From Halocaridina rubra (Eukaryota > Arthropoda > Malacostraca > Decapoda > Atyidae), in NCBI GenBank assembly GCA_037179515.1, contig JAXCGZ010017971.1, forward strand, positions 1 to 31,715: DNA of 31,715 nt, written 5' to 3'. A model generated the notes under the pieces. That model was not told the origin of the DNA. It ran no database searches and saw only the letters and a program-made list of their open reading frames with translations. Shown piece by piece: positions 22,177-31,715 of this stretch; the stretch's first letter is position 1, and every line of letters starts with the position of its first letter. The position numbers and the translations under genes were made by a program.

Positions 22177-22444
22177 ACAGCTGAAGGATTTTTTGAACTT
22201 AAATAGGTCTGTCCAGGACAGTTCAATTTTAAGTCTTCCTTCAGTTACGGTTCTGTTTCTATGCCTACAGCTACACTGAATATTCTTGGATATTCATCAC
22301 ACATCTTTTATCCCTTCACATCTGACAAGTCATTACACTCTCCATCTCTGTTTCTCTTTATGTATTCTTCGTGCCCAGGCCCGATGAGGGCTGTTTTATT
22401 TTATTTATTTTTTTTGGCCCGTCCTGGTGTCACAATCATAACAA
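22177..22444 (+). repeat. Dispersed repeat R1, copy 1
   Basis: About 265 bp shared with 28258-28522 in the same orientation. Conserved stretches are CTTAAATAG, CTGTCCAGGACAG (6-bp arms around one base), AAGTCTTCCTTCAGTTACGG, GAATATTCTTGGATATTC, CCCAGGCCCGATGAGGGC and GCCCGTCCTGGTGTCACAAT. The 3' end runs into an A/TAA-rich tail, as in a SINE or the 3' end of a LINE. No coding frame; family unknown to me. Confidence 0.8.
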
Positions 22445-22471
22445 AAAATAATAATAATAATATCAGTGGAT

Positions 22472-22600
22472 ATACGGACTGAGGTTAGCAAGGGCATGCA
22501 TTCAGGGTAACGATTACATCTGCCAAAACAAGTTCTTCGCAAGAAGGCAACCGTCCTAGCCCTTGGTAGAAAATGGAGTCCGTGACGTAAAACTGGAATA
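22472..22600 (+). mobile_element. tRNA-derived SINE, 5'-truncated copy
   Basis: Body of the same SINE family as 14070-14258, here on the plus strand and without the tRNA head. It starts at ACGGACTGAGGTTAGC and ends GTAAAACTGGAATAAAC. It sits just after the TAA tail of repeat R1, which may have served as its target. Confidence 0.8.
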
Positions 22601-23006
22601 AACATACAAACATGTGGAATTATTGGTAAGGGAAATAAGAGCAAACATCCCCCCGCCACCCATTTCCTCACCCTCCAAATATGGGGGGTAAGTATTTTCA
22701 CCCAATCATACTGCAGAATCCGTAGGTGGGTCGATGACGTAGAAAATAAAGGTAAGGTATAGAACTTTATTTAAAGGTTTTCGCCAAAAATAAACGTTAT
22801 TTTCAATGTCAGTAGAAAATGTAAAGTCAATAAACATTAATAATTTAGTGTCAATACGATTATTTACTTTATTAAGGACATTTTATCATGATTTCCACTA
22901 AAGTGCAATTTCAGTGTTGGAGACACATGGTATGTGATAGATGTTGCCACTCTACAAGTATATATTGAGTGTCGGCTCACAGCTAAGCATGCAGACAAGT
23001 GAAGGC

Positions 23007-23014
23007 TTTATAAG
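23007..23014 (+). promoter_or_regulatory. TATA-like box of the CDO1 promoter
   Basis: TTTATAAG lies 94 bp before the ATG. About 30 bp downstream, AATCATCTC (23042-23050) partly fits the arthropod initiator TCAKTY. TGACGTCC at 23081-23088, in the 5' UTR, resembles a CRE half site. Promoter identity is inferred from position. Confidence 0.45.
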
Positions 23015-23107
23015 AGGACGTCGAACATTTATCCGGTGCTGAATCATCTCTAAATTCTAGAGTTTATTCGGTTTTCTCTCTGTGACGTCCAATTTTATCC
23101 TCAAACG

Positions 23108-23283
23108 ATGGAAGTGGATTATTCGAACGTCCCCCAAATGGCCACATTGAATGATTTAATACAAGAGTTGTACCGGGTGTTCGAAAGCGATCACATAGAC
23201 GTGGAATATGTCAGTGAAATAATGTCTTCGTACAAGTCTAATCCAGCCGAATGGAAGCGATATGCCAAATTTGATCGTTACCG
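23108..23283 (+). CDS. CDO1: Cysteine dioxygenase, first coding exon
   Basis: ATG at 23108 (G at +4), then 58 codons and two bases, ending at a GTAAGT donor at 23284. Cysteine dioxygenase is a cytosolic non-haem iron enzyme that oxidises L-cysteine to cysteine sulfinate, the entry to taurine and sulfate formation. The product matches the family N-terminus: TLNDLIQELYRVF, then VEYVSEIM, YKSNPAEW and YAKFDRYR. In vertebrate CDO the corresponding AKFDQYR is followed by YTRN, whose Tyr and Arg line the active site; the donor falls within the Arg codon of DRYR, so that part is in exon 2. Iron ligands and the Cys-Tyr crosslink are also in later exons, not in this window. The exon is too short and spliced to stand out as an open frame. 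The assignment rests on recognising the family from memory. Confidence 0.87.
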
Positions 23284-23327
23284 GTAAGTATTTTTTTTTG
23301 GTGAAAACGGATAATTTGCCTGAATAA

Positions 23328-23329
<2 letters not shown>

Positions 23330-23382
<53 letters not shown>
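23330..23382. repeat. (TC)n microsatellite
   Basis: About 26 TC units, only 46 bp inside the intron from the CDO1 exon 1 donor. Confidence 0.97.
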
Positions 23383-23386
<4 letters not shown>

Positions 23387-23438
23387 GGTAAAATAACTCT
23401 CCTGCCTTGAAATCATAGATGTATTGTAAGGGAGATGC

Positions 23439-23501
<63 letters not shown>
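23439..23501. repeat. (TTA)n microsatellite
   Basis: About 20 perfect TTA units. Confidence 0.97.
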
Positions 23502-23505
23502 GTGA

Positions 23506-23735
23506 TGAAGCGGTGGGGGTAAACCACCTGCGGCTGTCGTGCTCACTGTAGAATTTTCTTTCTCGCCTACCTTGTGGGTGACCCAAGCAGGGTGGATTGG
23601 GGGGGGGGAAATGTGACAACCCTTTATCCCCAAGGAGCTAAGAGGAGTTGTTGAGGTATGTGCGGATCGTGGTGAATGCTTGTTTCTTGGCTCGGCCACC
23701 CCCCTTACAAGGGGGAGTGGGTCCATGTACGTATG
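23506..23735 (+). repeat. Dispersed repeat R2, variant copy
   Basis: Moderately GC-rich block flanked by TTA arrays. Its end (GGCTCGGCCACCCCCCTTAC and a following AAGGGGGAGTGG) is shared in reverse with 26050-26085 and more weakly with 24455-24490. It contains G9-10 at 23600. No coding signal. Confidence 0.55.
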
Positions 23736-23738
23736 TAT

Positions 23739-23763
23739 ATTATTATTATTATTATTATTATTA

Positions 23764-23816
<53 letters not shown>
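23739..23816. repeat. (TTA)n microsatellite, one TTG interruption
   Basis: About 26 units, following repeat R2. Confidence 0.97.
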
Positions 23817-23935
23817 GTGAAATACACTCGTATTGCTTTGGATTCGATCTGAGAATATTTCATGAGTTTATTAAGATTAAAAACTGAAGTATATTGTTAT
23901 ATTTTTACGGATATTTTATAGAAAATCGATATTAA

Positions 23936-23962
23936 AATTATTATTATTATTACTATTATTAC

Positions 23963-24011
<49 letters not shown>
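23936..24011. repeat. (ATT)n microsatellite with ACT interruptions
   Basis: About 25 units with ACT variants near the left edge. Confidence 0.97.
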
Positions 24012-24148
24012 TAGTACTCAGGAGATTTTCAAAAGTAAAGGTTTAAAGTATATCATTAAGTTTGCTTTAGTTAACATGTACAGCGAAGGTCACTTTAAAA
24101 CCGTTATACGAGAACTTTTGACCTTTGGGTTTAAAAGATACTTAGAAT

Positions 24149-24150
<2 letters not shown>

Positions 24151-24240
<90 letters not shown>
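24151..24240. repeat. (TC)n microsatellite
   Basis: 45 perfect units. Confidence 0.98.
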
Positions 24241-24242
<2 letters not shown>

Positions 24243-24317
24243 GCACAATATTTTTTTAAATTCTAATTATTGTTAAATGTTTCCAATGTTTAGTTGTTGT
24301 TTTTTTTTATCTCATGT

Positions 24318-24505
24318 TATACAGAGTAAGGGAGAGCTAGAATACTTCCTCCGTGTTCCCCTGCGTGTCGTAAAAGTCGACTAAATGGGGCGGAGCAAGA
24401 GAACTGGGAATACCCCTCTGTATTTCCTCATCCCAAAGTCAGAGTAATATGCCTTGACTCAGCCACTCCTCTTAAAATGGGAAAATGGCTTATGTATATA
24501 GATAG
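24318..24505 (+). repeat. Dispersed repeat R2, plus-strand copy
   Basis: Matches the reverse complement of 26050-26215 over most of its length. The core is CTGCGTGTCGTAAAAGTCGA followed by CTAAATGGGG, preceded by AATACTTCCTCCGTGTTC. Downstream both copies keep GACTC(A/T)GCCAC. Confidence 0.8.
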
Positions 24506-24513
24506 ATTTATTA

Positions 24514-24986
24514 TTTTTAATACTTAGCGATAACTCGCATCGCAGCTATAGCAGCATCAATAGCAGCAGTAGTAGTAGTAGTAGTATCAGCAGCTCTAGT
24601 TTATTTATTGTGGTTATCAAAGATGAACAAACTTCATTACATCGCATTATCTTTAACCAAACAACTTGTTCCTGACCTCGACCCCAATCTCGCATGACAA
24701 CAATAACAAACATCTTTGACCCTCCTCCCATGTTTCTCCATCGGTGGAAGGGGCATCATAGCCATCACTTTATCATAATCGACCAAAAATAATTGAGTAT
24801 TGCTAACCAAAGTTTATTTTTACTGTTGTTCGTTTTTGTCCACCCAGATAGAATGACTGGCAAATGAGATGGATGTGTAATAGAGGTAAATAAAAAATAA
24901 TCATAGGCAAATAGAGCAATTAAGAGAGAATAAATTGTTAATTCAAAAAGCTGCTGCGAACAGTTGGAAGTAGTTTTTAGATCAAA
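24514..24986. other. Non-coding intronic sequence with a short AGC/AGT tract
   Basis: Imperfect AGC/AGT triplets at 24551-24596; otherwise nothing recognised. Confidence 0.5.
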
Positions 24987-25000
24987 GGGGGGGGGGGGGG
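24987..25000. repeat. G14 homopolymer
   Basis: Fourteen G in a row; a likely site of polymerase slippage and read errors. Confidence 0.95.
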
Positions 25001-25245
25001 CGATCGTAAGTTTCGTTGCCTAGGGAACATTGACTGTGTTCCTAGAAAGAGCAACAGGTGGCTCAGTATGTTTCCATTCCATAGTGCGTTATGCGTGCTT
25101 CATATGAGTGCAGTTATTGGCTGTTTTCGGGTGGTACAAAAACTTCCGAGGAGAGCACTATGGAAGGTTACTGCGGTGTTGCAAAAGCACTATTTCAGGA
25201 ATTTAAATGGTTTAATATGGTTAAATCAGGGCGTTTTGGCGAGTA

Positions 25246-25354
25246 CATAATGCTTTATGAGTATTTGGAAGCTTTAATAAGTTCATTTCGGTATTAATCA
25301 TCATAATGCTTTATGAGTATTTGGAAGCTTTAATAAGTTCATTTCGGTATTAAT
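25246..25354. repeat. 56-bp direct repeat, two units
   Basis: CATAATGCTTTATGAGTATT and the following bases through TTCGGTATTAAT occur at 25246 and again at 25302 without visible change. It is a recent local duplication. Confidence 0.93.
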
Positions 25355-25369
25355 AATGTTTTTTTTCCA

Positions 25370-25370
<1 letters not shown>

Positions 25371-25430
<60 letters not shown>
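25371..25430. repeat. (TTA)n microsatellite
   Basis: 20 units. Confidence 0.97.
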
Positions 25431-25431
<1 letters not shown>

Positions 25432-25769
25432 ACCGGTACCTGAACTAGGCTAACCAAGCGATGTAGTGACGAATTAACTTAATATTTTCTAAATATCCTT
25501 TCAAGATTGCGTTTGCAATAAATAAAAAGTAATTATATATAAATATTTTCTTTCACAATACACCGTAAAAGCAGCGGGGTGGCCACAAATGTAGTGAGAC
25601 ATAACCTGTTCATCATTACATCCTCCTCTGCCAGTTGTTTTGTGGTATTCTTCTTTTGGGTGGGGTCGCTGTTTTATGCTAGCCTCCGGGAGTGCAAACC
25701 AGCACAATACGATGTCGGTCCCAAGGCTAGGTAATTGGTGAAGTTTGGCTGTAATAAAGGCATCCAATC
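25431..25769. other. Non-coding intronic sequence
   Basis: No recognised feature. Confidence 0.5.
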
Positions 25770-26270
25770 GCAAAACTTATTATGCCAAAGCCATGAGTTG
25801 TATCCATGGATAATTGAGAGATGATTACCGGTTGTTTTGCGGTAAGAAGCAAAATACCCATTATCAGAATTATCCCTTTTAGATACCACTTACGACACGC
25901 AGGAGTTACGAGGCAAAAATTCTTACTCTCCCACTATCAGGGATATCACCTTTTGTTGCCTCCTACGACAAGCAGAGTAGGAGGGCGAAATTATTTCTCT
26001 CCTTCACCGACATAGATCGACTGAGTAATCCATCCATATACCAAAGCCATATTCCCCCTTAGAAGGGGGGTGGCAGAGTCAAAGAAAATACTATGATTTT
26101 TAGCAGGAAGTATACAGAGGAGGGGATTCCAAGTCCCCTCGCTCCACCCCATTTAGTCGACTTTTACGACACGCAGAGGAACACGGAGGAAGTATTCTTA
26201 CCTCTCACTCAGGGGGATAATTATTTCCCTCCCCCCACCGACAGAGATCAATTGACTGATAAAATTGAAA
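25770..26270 (-). repeat. Dispersed repeat R2, minus-strand array of three related modules
   Basis: On the minus strand three diverged modules follow one another: CTGCGTGTCGTAAAAGTCGA (about 26190-26155), CTGCTTGTCGTAGGAGGCAA (about 25975-25950) and CTGCGTGTCGTAAGTGGTAT (about 25905-25885). Each is followed by an ACTAAA-like or CTAAAA-like stretch. Between them are GACTCTGCCACCCCCCTTCT and TCGGTG(G/A)-type blocks. The first module is the one shared with 24318-24505. It looks like a compound non-coding repeat of unknown class. Confidence 0.7.
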
Positions 26271-26457
26271 AAAAATATCTTCACCCACGTATGCGTTTGC
26301 CAAATGTGAGCTTATTAAAGCAGATGAGAGTTTCATTCTTCTTTTCCTCCTCCTCCTCCTGTAGTTCTTCCTTGACTATTTTTTAAGGAGTGTGACACCG
26401 GGATGGGCAAAGAAAATTGCCCTCATCCGACCAGTCACAATAATATTCTAGAAAAAG

Positions 26458-28147
26458 TAGTTCAATAAATATTACGAGAGAGGAGGTAATAAAAGAAATA
26501 GATAAATTAAAGGCTCATAAATCTCCTGGACCTGATGGAATATATGCTAGAATATTAAAGGAATGCAAGGAAGAGCTTAGTTGTCCTCTAACTGCATTAT
26601 TTAATAATTCAATAAAATTAGGATCGGTACCCATGGAGTGGAAATTGGCAGATGTGGTACCAATATTAAAAAAAGGAGAACGTGTTAAAAAGAATAATTA
26701 TAGGCCGGTAAGTTTAACGTCAACAGTGGGTAAGATTCTAGAATCCATAATTGCAAATAAAATAAGGGCACATCTAGAATTACACAGACTGATAAAACTT
26801 TCACAACACGGGTTTCTTAAGGGTTTTTCGTGCCTTACAAACTTACTGTCTTTTTATTCAGAAGTTTACGAGGCAGTAGATTGTGGCAAAGAATATGATA
26901 CAATATATCTAGATTTTAGCAAAGCTTTTGATAGAGTTCCTCACAAAAGATTAGTTAAAAAGCTGGAAGCTCATGGTATAGGAGGAGCTGTGCTCAGTTG
27001 GATCAAACAATGGTTAAAAGACAGAAAACAGAGGGTTTGCATAAATGGAGAGAAATCAGAGTGGGGCTCGGTTACAAGCGGGGTACCACAAGGCTCTGTA
27101 CTGGGTCCTCTATTATTCATCGTATATCTAAATGATCTGGATTCGGATATCAGTAGTAACCTAAGTAAATTCGCAGACGACACTAAAATAGGTAGAACTA
27201 TAAATGGAAAAGAAGACATTCATGCTTTACAGGAAGATCTAAATAGATTATCTGAATGGTCGGACAAATGGCAAATGGAATTTAATGTTGAAAAATGTAA
27301 AGTAGTTAAAATGGGTACTATAAAAGACAATACTAGTTATAAGCTAAATAACCATGAAATCATGAGTTCTCAGTGTGAAAGGGATTTGGGAGTTCTTGTG
27401 AGTAGTAGTCTTAAGCCAAGAGAGCAATGCACAGCAGTCAGAAATAAAGCAAACAGAATTTTAGGATTTATCTCAAGAAGCGTCAGCAATAGGACGGAAA
27501 AAGTTATTTTGCAGCTCTATCTTGCATTAGTTAGGCCCCACTTAGATTATGCTGTGCAATTCTGGTCACCCTATTATAGAATGGAAATTGAATCCTTGGA
27601 GAGAGTGCAACGAAGAATGACCAAGATAATACACAATATCAGAAATCTACCATATGAGGACAGATTAAAAAAACTTAATCTACATTCTCTAGAGAGGCGA
27701 AGAGTTAGGGGGGATATGATTGAAGTGTATAAATGGTTTAAAGGGATTAACAAGGGAGATATTAATAAAGTTTTAAAAATTCATGATCAAACCAGAACTC
27801 GTAATAATGGATTTAAGCTTGATAAATTTAGGTTCAGAAGGGAAATTGGTAAAAATTGGTTTGGTAATAGAGTAGCTGATGCATGGAACAAGCTTCCTAG
27901 TATGATAGTAAATGCCAATACCTTAGACACCTTCAAATGTAGATTAGATAGACATATGACAGAGGTAGGGTGGGTATGAATAGGTTAGTACTTATTAGAA
28001 AAGTCATAAAAAGAAAAACAGAATAAATAAGTAGAGTAGAATAGAATAGGTTAGACATGCTGAAAATGCAATTCAAAAATGGAGCTGCCTCGTGTGTGCC
28101 AGTAGGCATGTTGCAGTGTCCTCTATTCTTATGTTCTTATGTTCTTA
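26458..28147 (+). mobile_element. Family 1 CR1 LINE, 5'-truncated copy with intact RT (copy H)
   Basis: Starts in ORF2 just before INITREEV (TAGTTCAATA at 26458) and runs without a break to the octamer tail (TTCTTATG repeats, then TTCTTA at 28147). It lies in the sense direction within the probable CDO1 intron. Only a few residues differ from copies E and F, so it belongs to the same recent expansion. No target duplication is seen. Confidence 0.92.
26459..27979 (+). pseudogene. LINE ORF2, reverse transcriptase and C-terminal part, open but 5'-truncated (copy H)
   Basis: About 506 codons in one frame, from SSINITREE to VGWV and a TGA stop. The RT blocks are complete: KSPGPDGI, PVSLTS, HGFLKGFS, YLDFSKAFDR, SGVPQGSVLGP and FADDTKI. 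The endonuclease is absent because of 5' truncation, so the copy cannot nick targets itself. The internal ATG at 26633 lies inside the RT fingers and is unlikely to be a real start. Substitutions against copy F include S for R in GGAVLSWIKQ and I for M in TKIIHN. Confidence 0.9.
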
Positions 28148-28257
28148 ACTGTTTTTCATTATCGTTTAGCTTTGGGCCAAAATGTTACGGCTGATGCCCC
28201 TCCTAAAACCTACCCCCTCTCTATACCCTAAGCTTGGGGCCGTCACAGAGGTGCAAA

Positions 28258-28522
28258 TACCACAGCTGAAAGGTCTTTTGGACTTAAATAGTACTGTCCA
28301 GGACAGTTCGAGATTAAGTCTTCCTTCAGTTACGGATCTTTTTCGATGCCTACATTAACATCGAATATTCTTGGATATTCGCTACACACCTCTCCTACTA
28401 TCCCTTCACATCTTAAAAGTCAAAACACTTGCCATCTCTCTTTTTCTTTACTTTTTTGTTTTCTTCGTGCCCAGGCCCGATGAGGGCATTTTTTTTTTTT
28501 GCCCGTCCTGGTGTCACAATTA
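28258..28522 (+). repeat. Dispersed repeat R1, copy 2
   Basis: Same family and orientation as 22177-22444, about four fifths identical by eye, ending GCCCGTCCTGGTGTCACAAT and an A/T-rich tail. The GC-richer 28165-28257 upstream is not shared with copy 1; there the repeat edge meets a (TA)n array. Confidence 0.8.
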
Positions 28523-28675
28523 TAAAATAATTAAAATAAAATAGGTGACATGACTTATACTCCCAGTGATTTGATTGTTATATAAGCAGTTTGAGTGCAT
28601 AGTTACAGCTCTAAGCTATATGAGAAGAGGAGTCAAGAGAATAAAACTTTTTTGGGTTCAAAAGTTGAATGTTAT

Positions 28676-28939
<264 letters not shown>

Positions 28940-29025
28940 TATATCGTTTTCATTGGTTATTTTTGGTATTTTACATTTATACATTTATTCACTGTCATTT
29001 TGAATATTTAGATACGGACAAGTTT

Positions 29026-29026
29026 A

Positions 29027-29103
<77 letters not shown>
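29026..29103. repeat. (TTA)n microsatellite
   Basis: 26 units. Confidence 0.97.
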
Positions 29104-29106
29104 GCT

Positions 29107-29109
<3 letters not shown>

Positions 29110-29184
<75 letters not shown>
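29110..29184. repeat. (GA)n microsatellite
   Basis: 37 units. It is complementary to the (CT)n at 28683-28756, so the two can pair in a transcript. Confidence 0.97.
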
Positions 29185-29186
<2 letters not shown>

Positions 29187-29616
29187 GTTTTAGTAATCTC
29201 TGAAGAATATGATAAAAGAGTTGCTTCAGATAAAATAACAATATTCATAAATCAACTTTGTTTTTTTTATATATAAAATGTCATGGACTATAATGTATGC
29301 AATAGTCGAGATAAAATAATCTCTACATTGCCAAACTGGTTCTGTTGGAAATATTTCAAGGTCAGCGTATTTCTTCCACCCTGTTTGTATCTTGTCATCT
29401 ACATTCTCAGTATTTCTGGAAAATCCTGGTTATGCATTTTTCTGTCTTTCGCAAGAACAAGGGGACACAGTGTAGTTGTTAGAGCCTAAGTTTCCCAGCT
29501 CCAGCCTATCTGTGTCCATCCCCATTCCAATGACAAAAAGCTATTCCAAAGGAACAGAGATTTCGATGTATAAAAATGGGTGATCACCTTTATTATTATA
29601 ATATTTATGACTAATA
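29185..29616. other. Non-coding intronic sequence
   Basis: Short open frames only; none has a recognisable family. Confidence 0.5.
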
Positions 29617-29640
29617 TTAATAATAATAATAATAATAATA

Positions 29641-29691
<51 letters not shown>
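29617..29691. repeat. (AAT)n(ATT)n self-complementary microsatellite
   Basis: Eight or so AAT/TAA units turn directly into about 17 ATT units, so the shorter arm can fold back on the longer one as a perfect hairpin. Confidence 0.95.
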
Positions 29692-29693
<2 letters not shown>

Positions 29694-30025
29694 ACTTCAG
29701 AAAATGTGGGTCTTGGCAGAATATTGGTTCATTTGCTTCAAACACACATGGTCTATATTATAGTTTTCTCCTCAATAACTGCAAATTAAACTTATTTTTT
29801 CTTAAGCAATGGCAGAGTTAATATACACACCTGTTTTTGCTTTACCTTTCTTATATTCACCTATTTTCGACCTGTGCAATAAGCATTGATGAATATTATA
29901 GTGAAATCGATAAAGTTATGGTTACATCTTACAATGACAATGCGCAGTACAACTAATCGATATTCGTCAAGTTTTATTTATTGCTTCAAATCCAATATCG
30001 GACGGCGATAGTTCCTCGAGTTCTC

Positions 30026-30027
<2 letters not shown>
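29692..30027. other. Non-coding intronic sequence
   Basis: Nothing recognised. Confidence 0.5.

Positions 30028-30059
<32 letters not shown>
30028..30059. repeat. (GA)n microsatellite
   Basis: About 15 units. Confidence 0.95.
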
Positions 30060-30062
<3 letters not shown>

Positions 30063-31039
30063 AACCCTTTCTAATGGAAGTGATATCATGCTTTTAGCAC
30101 GAGGGTTAATTTTCCTCCAGAGGATATCGTTTCCTGTCCCAATATTAGAATGTTATTAATATTAATAACTTAATTTTTTATTTGATCTTTTAAAGGATAA
30201 AAAAAAGTCTTTTGATATGAATTATTTATTTACGTTGGAACTAAGATACGATAGAGTTTAGTGAGCTTAAAAACACGAAGAAATGAAAGTTTAAGATCTC
30301 ATATACACGCAAGTTCGTGAACAATGAACACGAACACACGCATAGTAGTTCTTAGTACGATTGTACAACTATGTGTGTACTGTTTAAGAAAAACTACACA
30401 TATGATACAAAGTAAATACATGTAAATTAATACATAAATAAAGAAAATATAGTGGATCAGTCTGTGGCTTCGGTCTTTGATCAAGAGAAAACATTTACTA
30501 TTTTGAAGCATGTCATAATTCATTTTTTTCTTAGTCTCATTTTCCTCCTGGTCTCAAAATTACAAAAAAATTGGTCACAACCACAGACTTTCAACTGCGG
30601 AATTAGCAGTTAGAACACACTTAGGCCTATTATATTAGACAGTCGTATCTGTGGAGGAACAAGAATGCTAAGAATTTTTACATATTCATAAAGCATTAGA
30701 GAATTCATTAAACGACACTGGTTTTAAGATGCCGCATTCTCTAGAGGCTTTCCTCGATAAATTTCCAAGTGTTCGTCTGCTATTTAATTATTTACTTGGT
30801 TGTCGTATGACTTCCGCCATGCTGAAGCCAGAATCTGAAACTTGTAACAGATCTTGAGCGGAAACGGTTGGTCGAGGGCACGGATATTTTATTACCATGT
30901 TTGTAGAAAGTGCCAAGGAAATATATGACCGGAACCGTGAGACTTAGGACCTGGCATCGAGAAGGGCAGGAAAGGACAGGAAGTTAGCCATTTCCTAAAC
31001 CACAACAAACATAAACTTATGTTTCGTACGCAGGTACAT
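30060..31039. other. Non-coding sequence leading into an LTR-type region
   Basis: No coding signal. From about 30840 the base composition becomes more GC-rich and may already belong to the U3 part of the LTR that follows; I cannot place the LTR start. Confidence 0.45.
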
Positions 31040-31176
31040 ACCCTGCAGAGATGCCCAATAACTCCTCCCCGGAAGTAGGAGGGATTCCACTTTGAACCTG
31101 GCGTTGATTAGCTAGGACTAGATCTCACTGATTTCATTGGAGAATTGGATGTTAAGCCACGCCCTGCCCCTGGGGG

Positions 31177-31210
31177 TATTTAAAGAGCCACCCAGGGCAG
31201 AGACAGTTAG
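31177..31210 (+). promoter_or_regulatory. TATA box and initiator of the putative LTR
   Basis: TATTTAAA, then ACAGTTAG about 26 bp further on. The distance fits RNA polymerase II initiation, and the initiator is close to the arthropod TCAGTT form. Confidence 0.5.
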
Positions 31211-31306
31211 TTAGAACATTGCCAGGGGCACGAATAGATCATAGATTGTGATAGTCATAGGGTGGGGGCATTGAGGCATTGAGGCGTCGGATGTGTTGTA
31301 CTCTAG

Positions 31307-31312
31307 AATAAA
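31307..31312 (+). terminator. Polyadenylation signal of the putative LTR
   Basis: AATAAA about 100 bp after the presumed start site, as expected for the R region of an LTR. Confidence 0.45.
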
Positions 31313-31424
31313 TATAAGTAAAGGAACTACTGCTTGTCCATTCTTACCTTGTACCCATCAGGTACTAATATTTATAAACCACGCTACCCTAATAATTAAA
31401 GTAAATATACGTAGGAGGAAAAGC

Positions 31425-31650
31425 CCTACGTCAGTGGTGTCATTAGATGGGATAAACAAAACCAATATGTCAGGTGTGACGCTCGGTGAGATAATAATAA
31501 AAGCACTACGTCAGTGGTGACAAGCGGTGAGGTAGCCCAGTCATCTTACAAAGTGTGAGTTCAAGTGGAGGTCCAAAACCTCCACGTCAGTGGTGGCTTA
31601 CGGTGGAATAGCTATAACCTCCACGTCAGTGGTGGCAGTGCGGTACGATC
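31425..31650 (+). repeat. Tandem array of ~40-bp units resembling primer binding sites
   Basis: Five recognisable units with the core ACGTCAGTGGTG begin near 31428, 31467 (degenerate, ATGTCAGGTGTG), 31508, 31584 and 31623; the 76-bp gap probably hides one decayed unit. Most continue with a GC-rich element such as CGGTGAG or CGGTGGA. TGGTGACAAGCGGTGAGG (31514) and TGGTGGCAGTGCGGT (31630) resemble the tRNA-Leu primer site TGGTGGCAGCGGTGGG. Which unit, if any, primes reverse transcription is unknown. Confidence 0.65.
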
Positions 31651-31715
31651 TTCACGTGAGAAAAAAATAAAAGAAACATACGAAGAGACAGGTGAATGCC
31701 AGTGCAGACCCGTGC

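Larger units (their letters stand above)
31040..31400 (+). mobile_element. Probable LTR (U3-R-U5) of another LTR retrotransposon
   Basis: It contains TATTTAAA at 31177-31184, an initiator-like ACAGTTAG at 31203-31210 and AATAAA at 31307-31312: the order of a retroelement LTR. ACCACGCTACC at 31377 is shared with the LTR-type remnant at 21782. A leader with repeated primer-site-like units follows. Neither TG nor CA boundary can be fixed and no second LTR is visible, because the window ends. A host promoter is an alternative. Confidence 0.5.

Noticed and set aside
25068..25297. Open frames that might be a further host exon
   Set aside because: No family resemblance, frames overlap each other, and the region contains a 56-bp duplication; no match to later CDO blocks.
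31293..31520. 75-codon frame near the right end
   Set aside because: It runs through the putative polyadenylation signal and the tandem primer-site-like array, so it is very unlikely to be coding.

Overview
The window looks like a piece of arthropod nuclear genome, most probably from a decapod crustacean such as a penaeid shrimp. The grounds are AT-rich non-coding DNA, very many long microsatellites ((TA)n, (TC)n, (TTA)n, (CA)n), several retrotransposon families packed or nested together, and one spliced host exon. The species call is inference; nothing in the window proves it.

Region 1-8880 is a cluster of at least seven pieces of one CR1-type LINE family (called family 1 here), in both orientations. 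Two long minus-strand copies (1697-5104 and 5105-8468) lie head to tail. Each carries almost the whole endonuclease-reverse transcriptase ORF2 plus the last codons of an esterase-type ORF1, and each ORF2 is broken by one different frameshift. A third long copy lies at 26458-28147 on the plus strand. Every complete 3' end finishes in tandem TTCTTATG octamers.

Region 9145-14031 is a different LINE (family 2, minus strand). It looks near full length: an open coiled-coil/RRM-type ORF1, an open 940-codon ORF2, a 5' leader of about 900 bp and a short 3' UTR with a hairpin. A tRNA-derived SINE (14070-14258) and a long (TA)n array follow. Inside that array sits a 4601-bp Ty3/Gypsy element of the Mag/K02A2.6-like type (14590-19190, minus strand). 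It has 182-bp LTRs that differ at two positions, a tRNA-Leu-type primer site and a polypurine tract, but gag and pol carry at least three lesions.

Region 19297-22640 holds non-coding DNA, a 22-bp and a 162-bp tandem repeat, a short polyubiquitin-like fragment, an LTR-type remnant, a 250-bp (TA)n array, an unclassified dispersed repeat (R1) and a second SINE copy.

The one convincing host gene is on the plus strand. At 23108-23283 an ATG-initiated exon of 58 codons plus 2 nt matches the N-terminus of cysteine dioxygenase (CDO1) and ends in a GTAAGT donor, with a TATA-like box about 95 bp upstream of the ATG. I found no later exon, so the rest of the window (8.4 kb) is probably intron 1. It is filled with microsatellites, dispersed repeats and a sense-oriented CR1 copy. 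The last 700 bp look like the 5' end of another LTR retrotransposon: TATA box, AATAAA, then a tandem array of roughly 40-bp units that each resemble a primer binding site.
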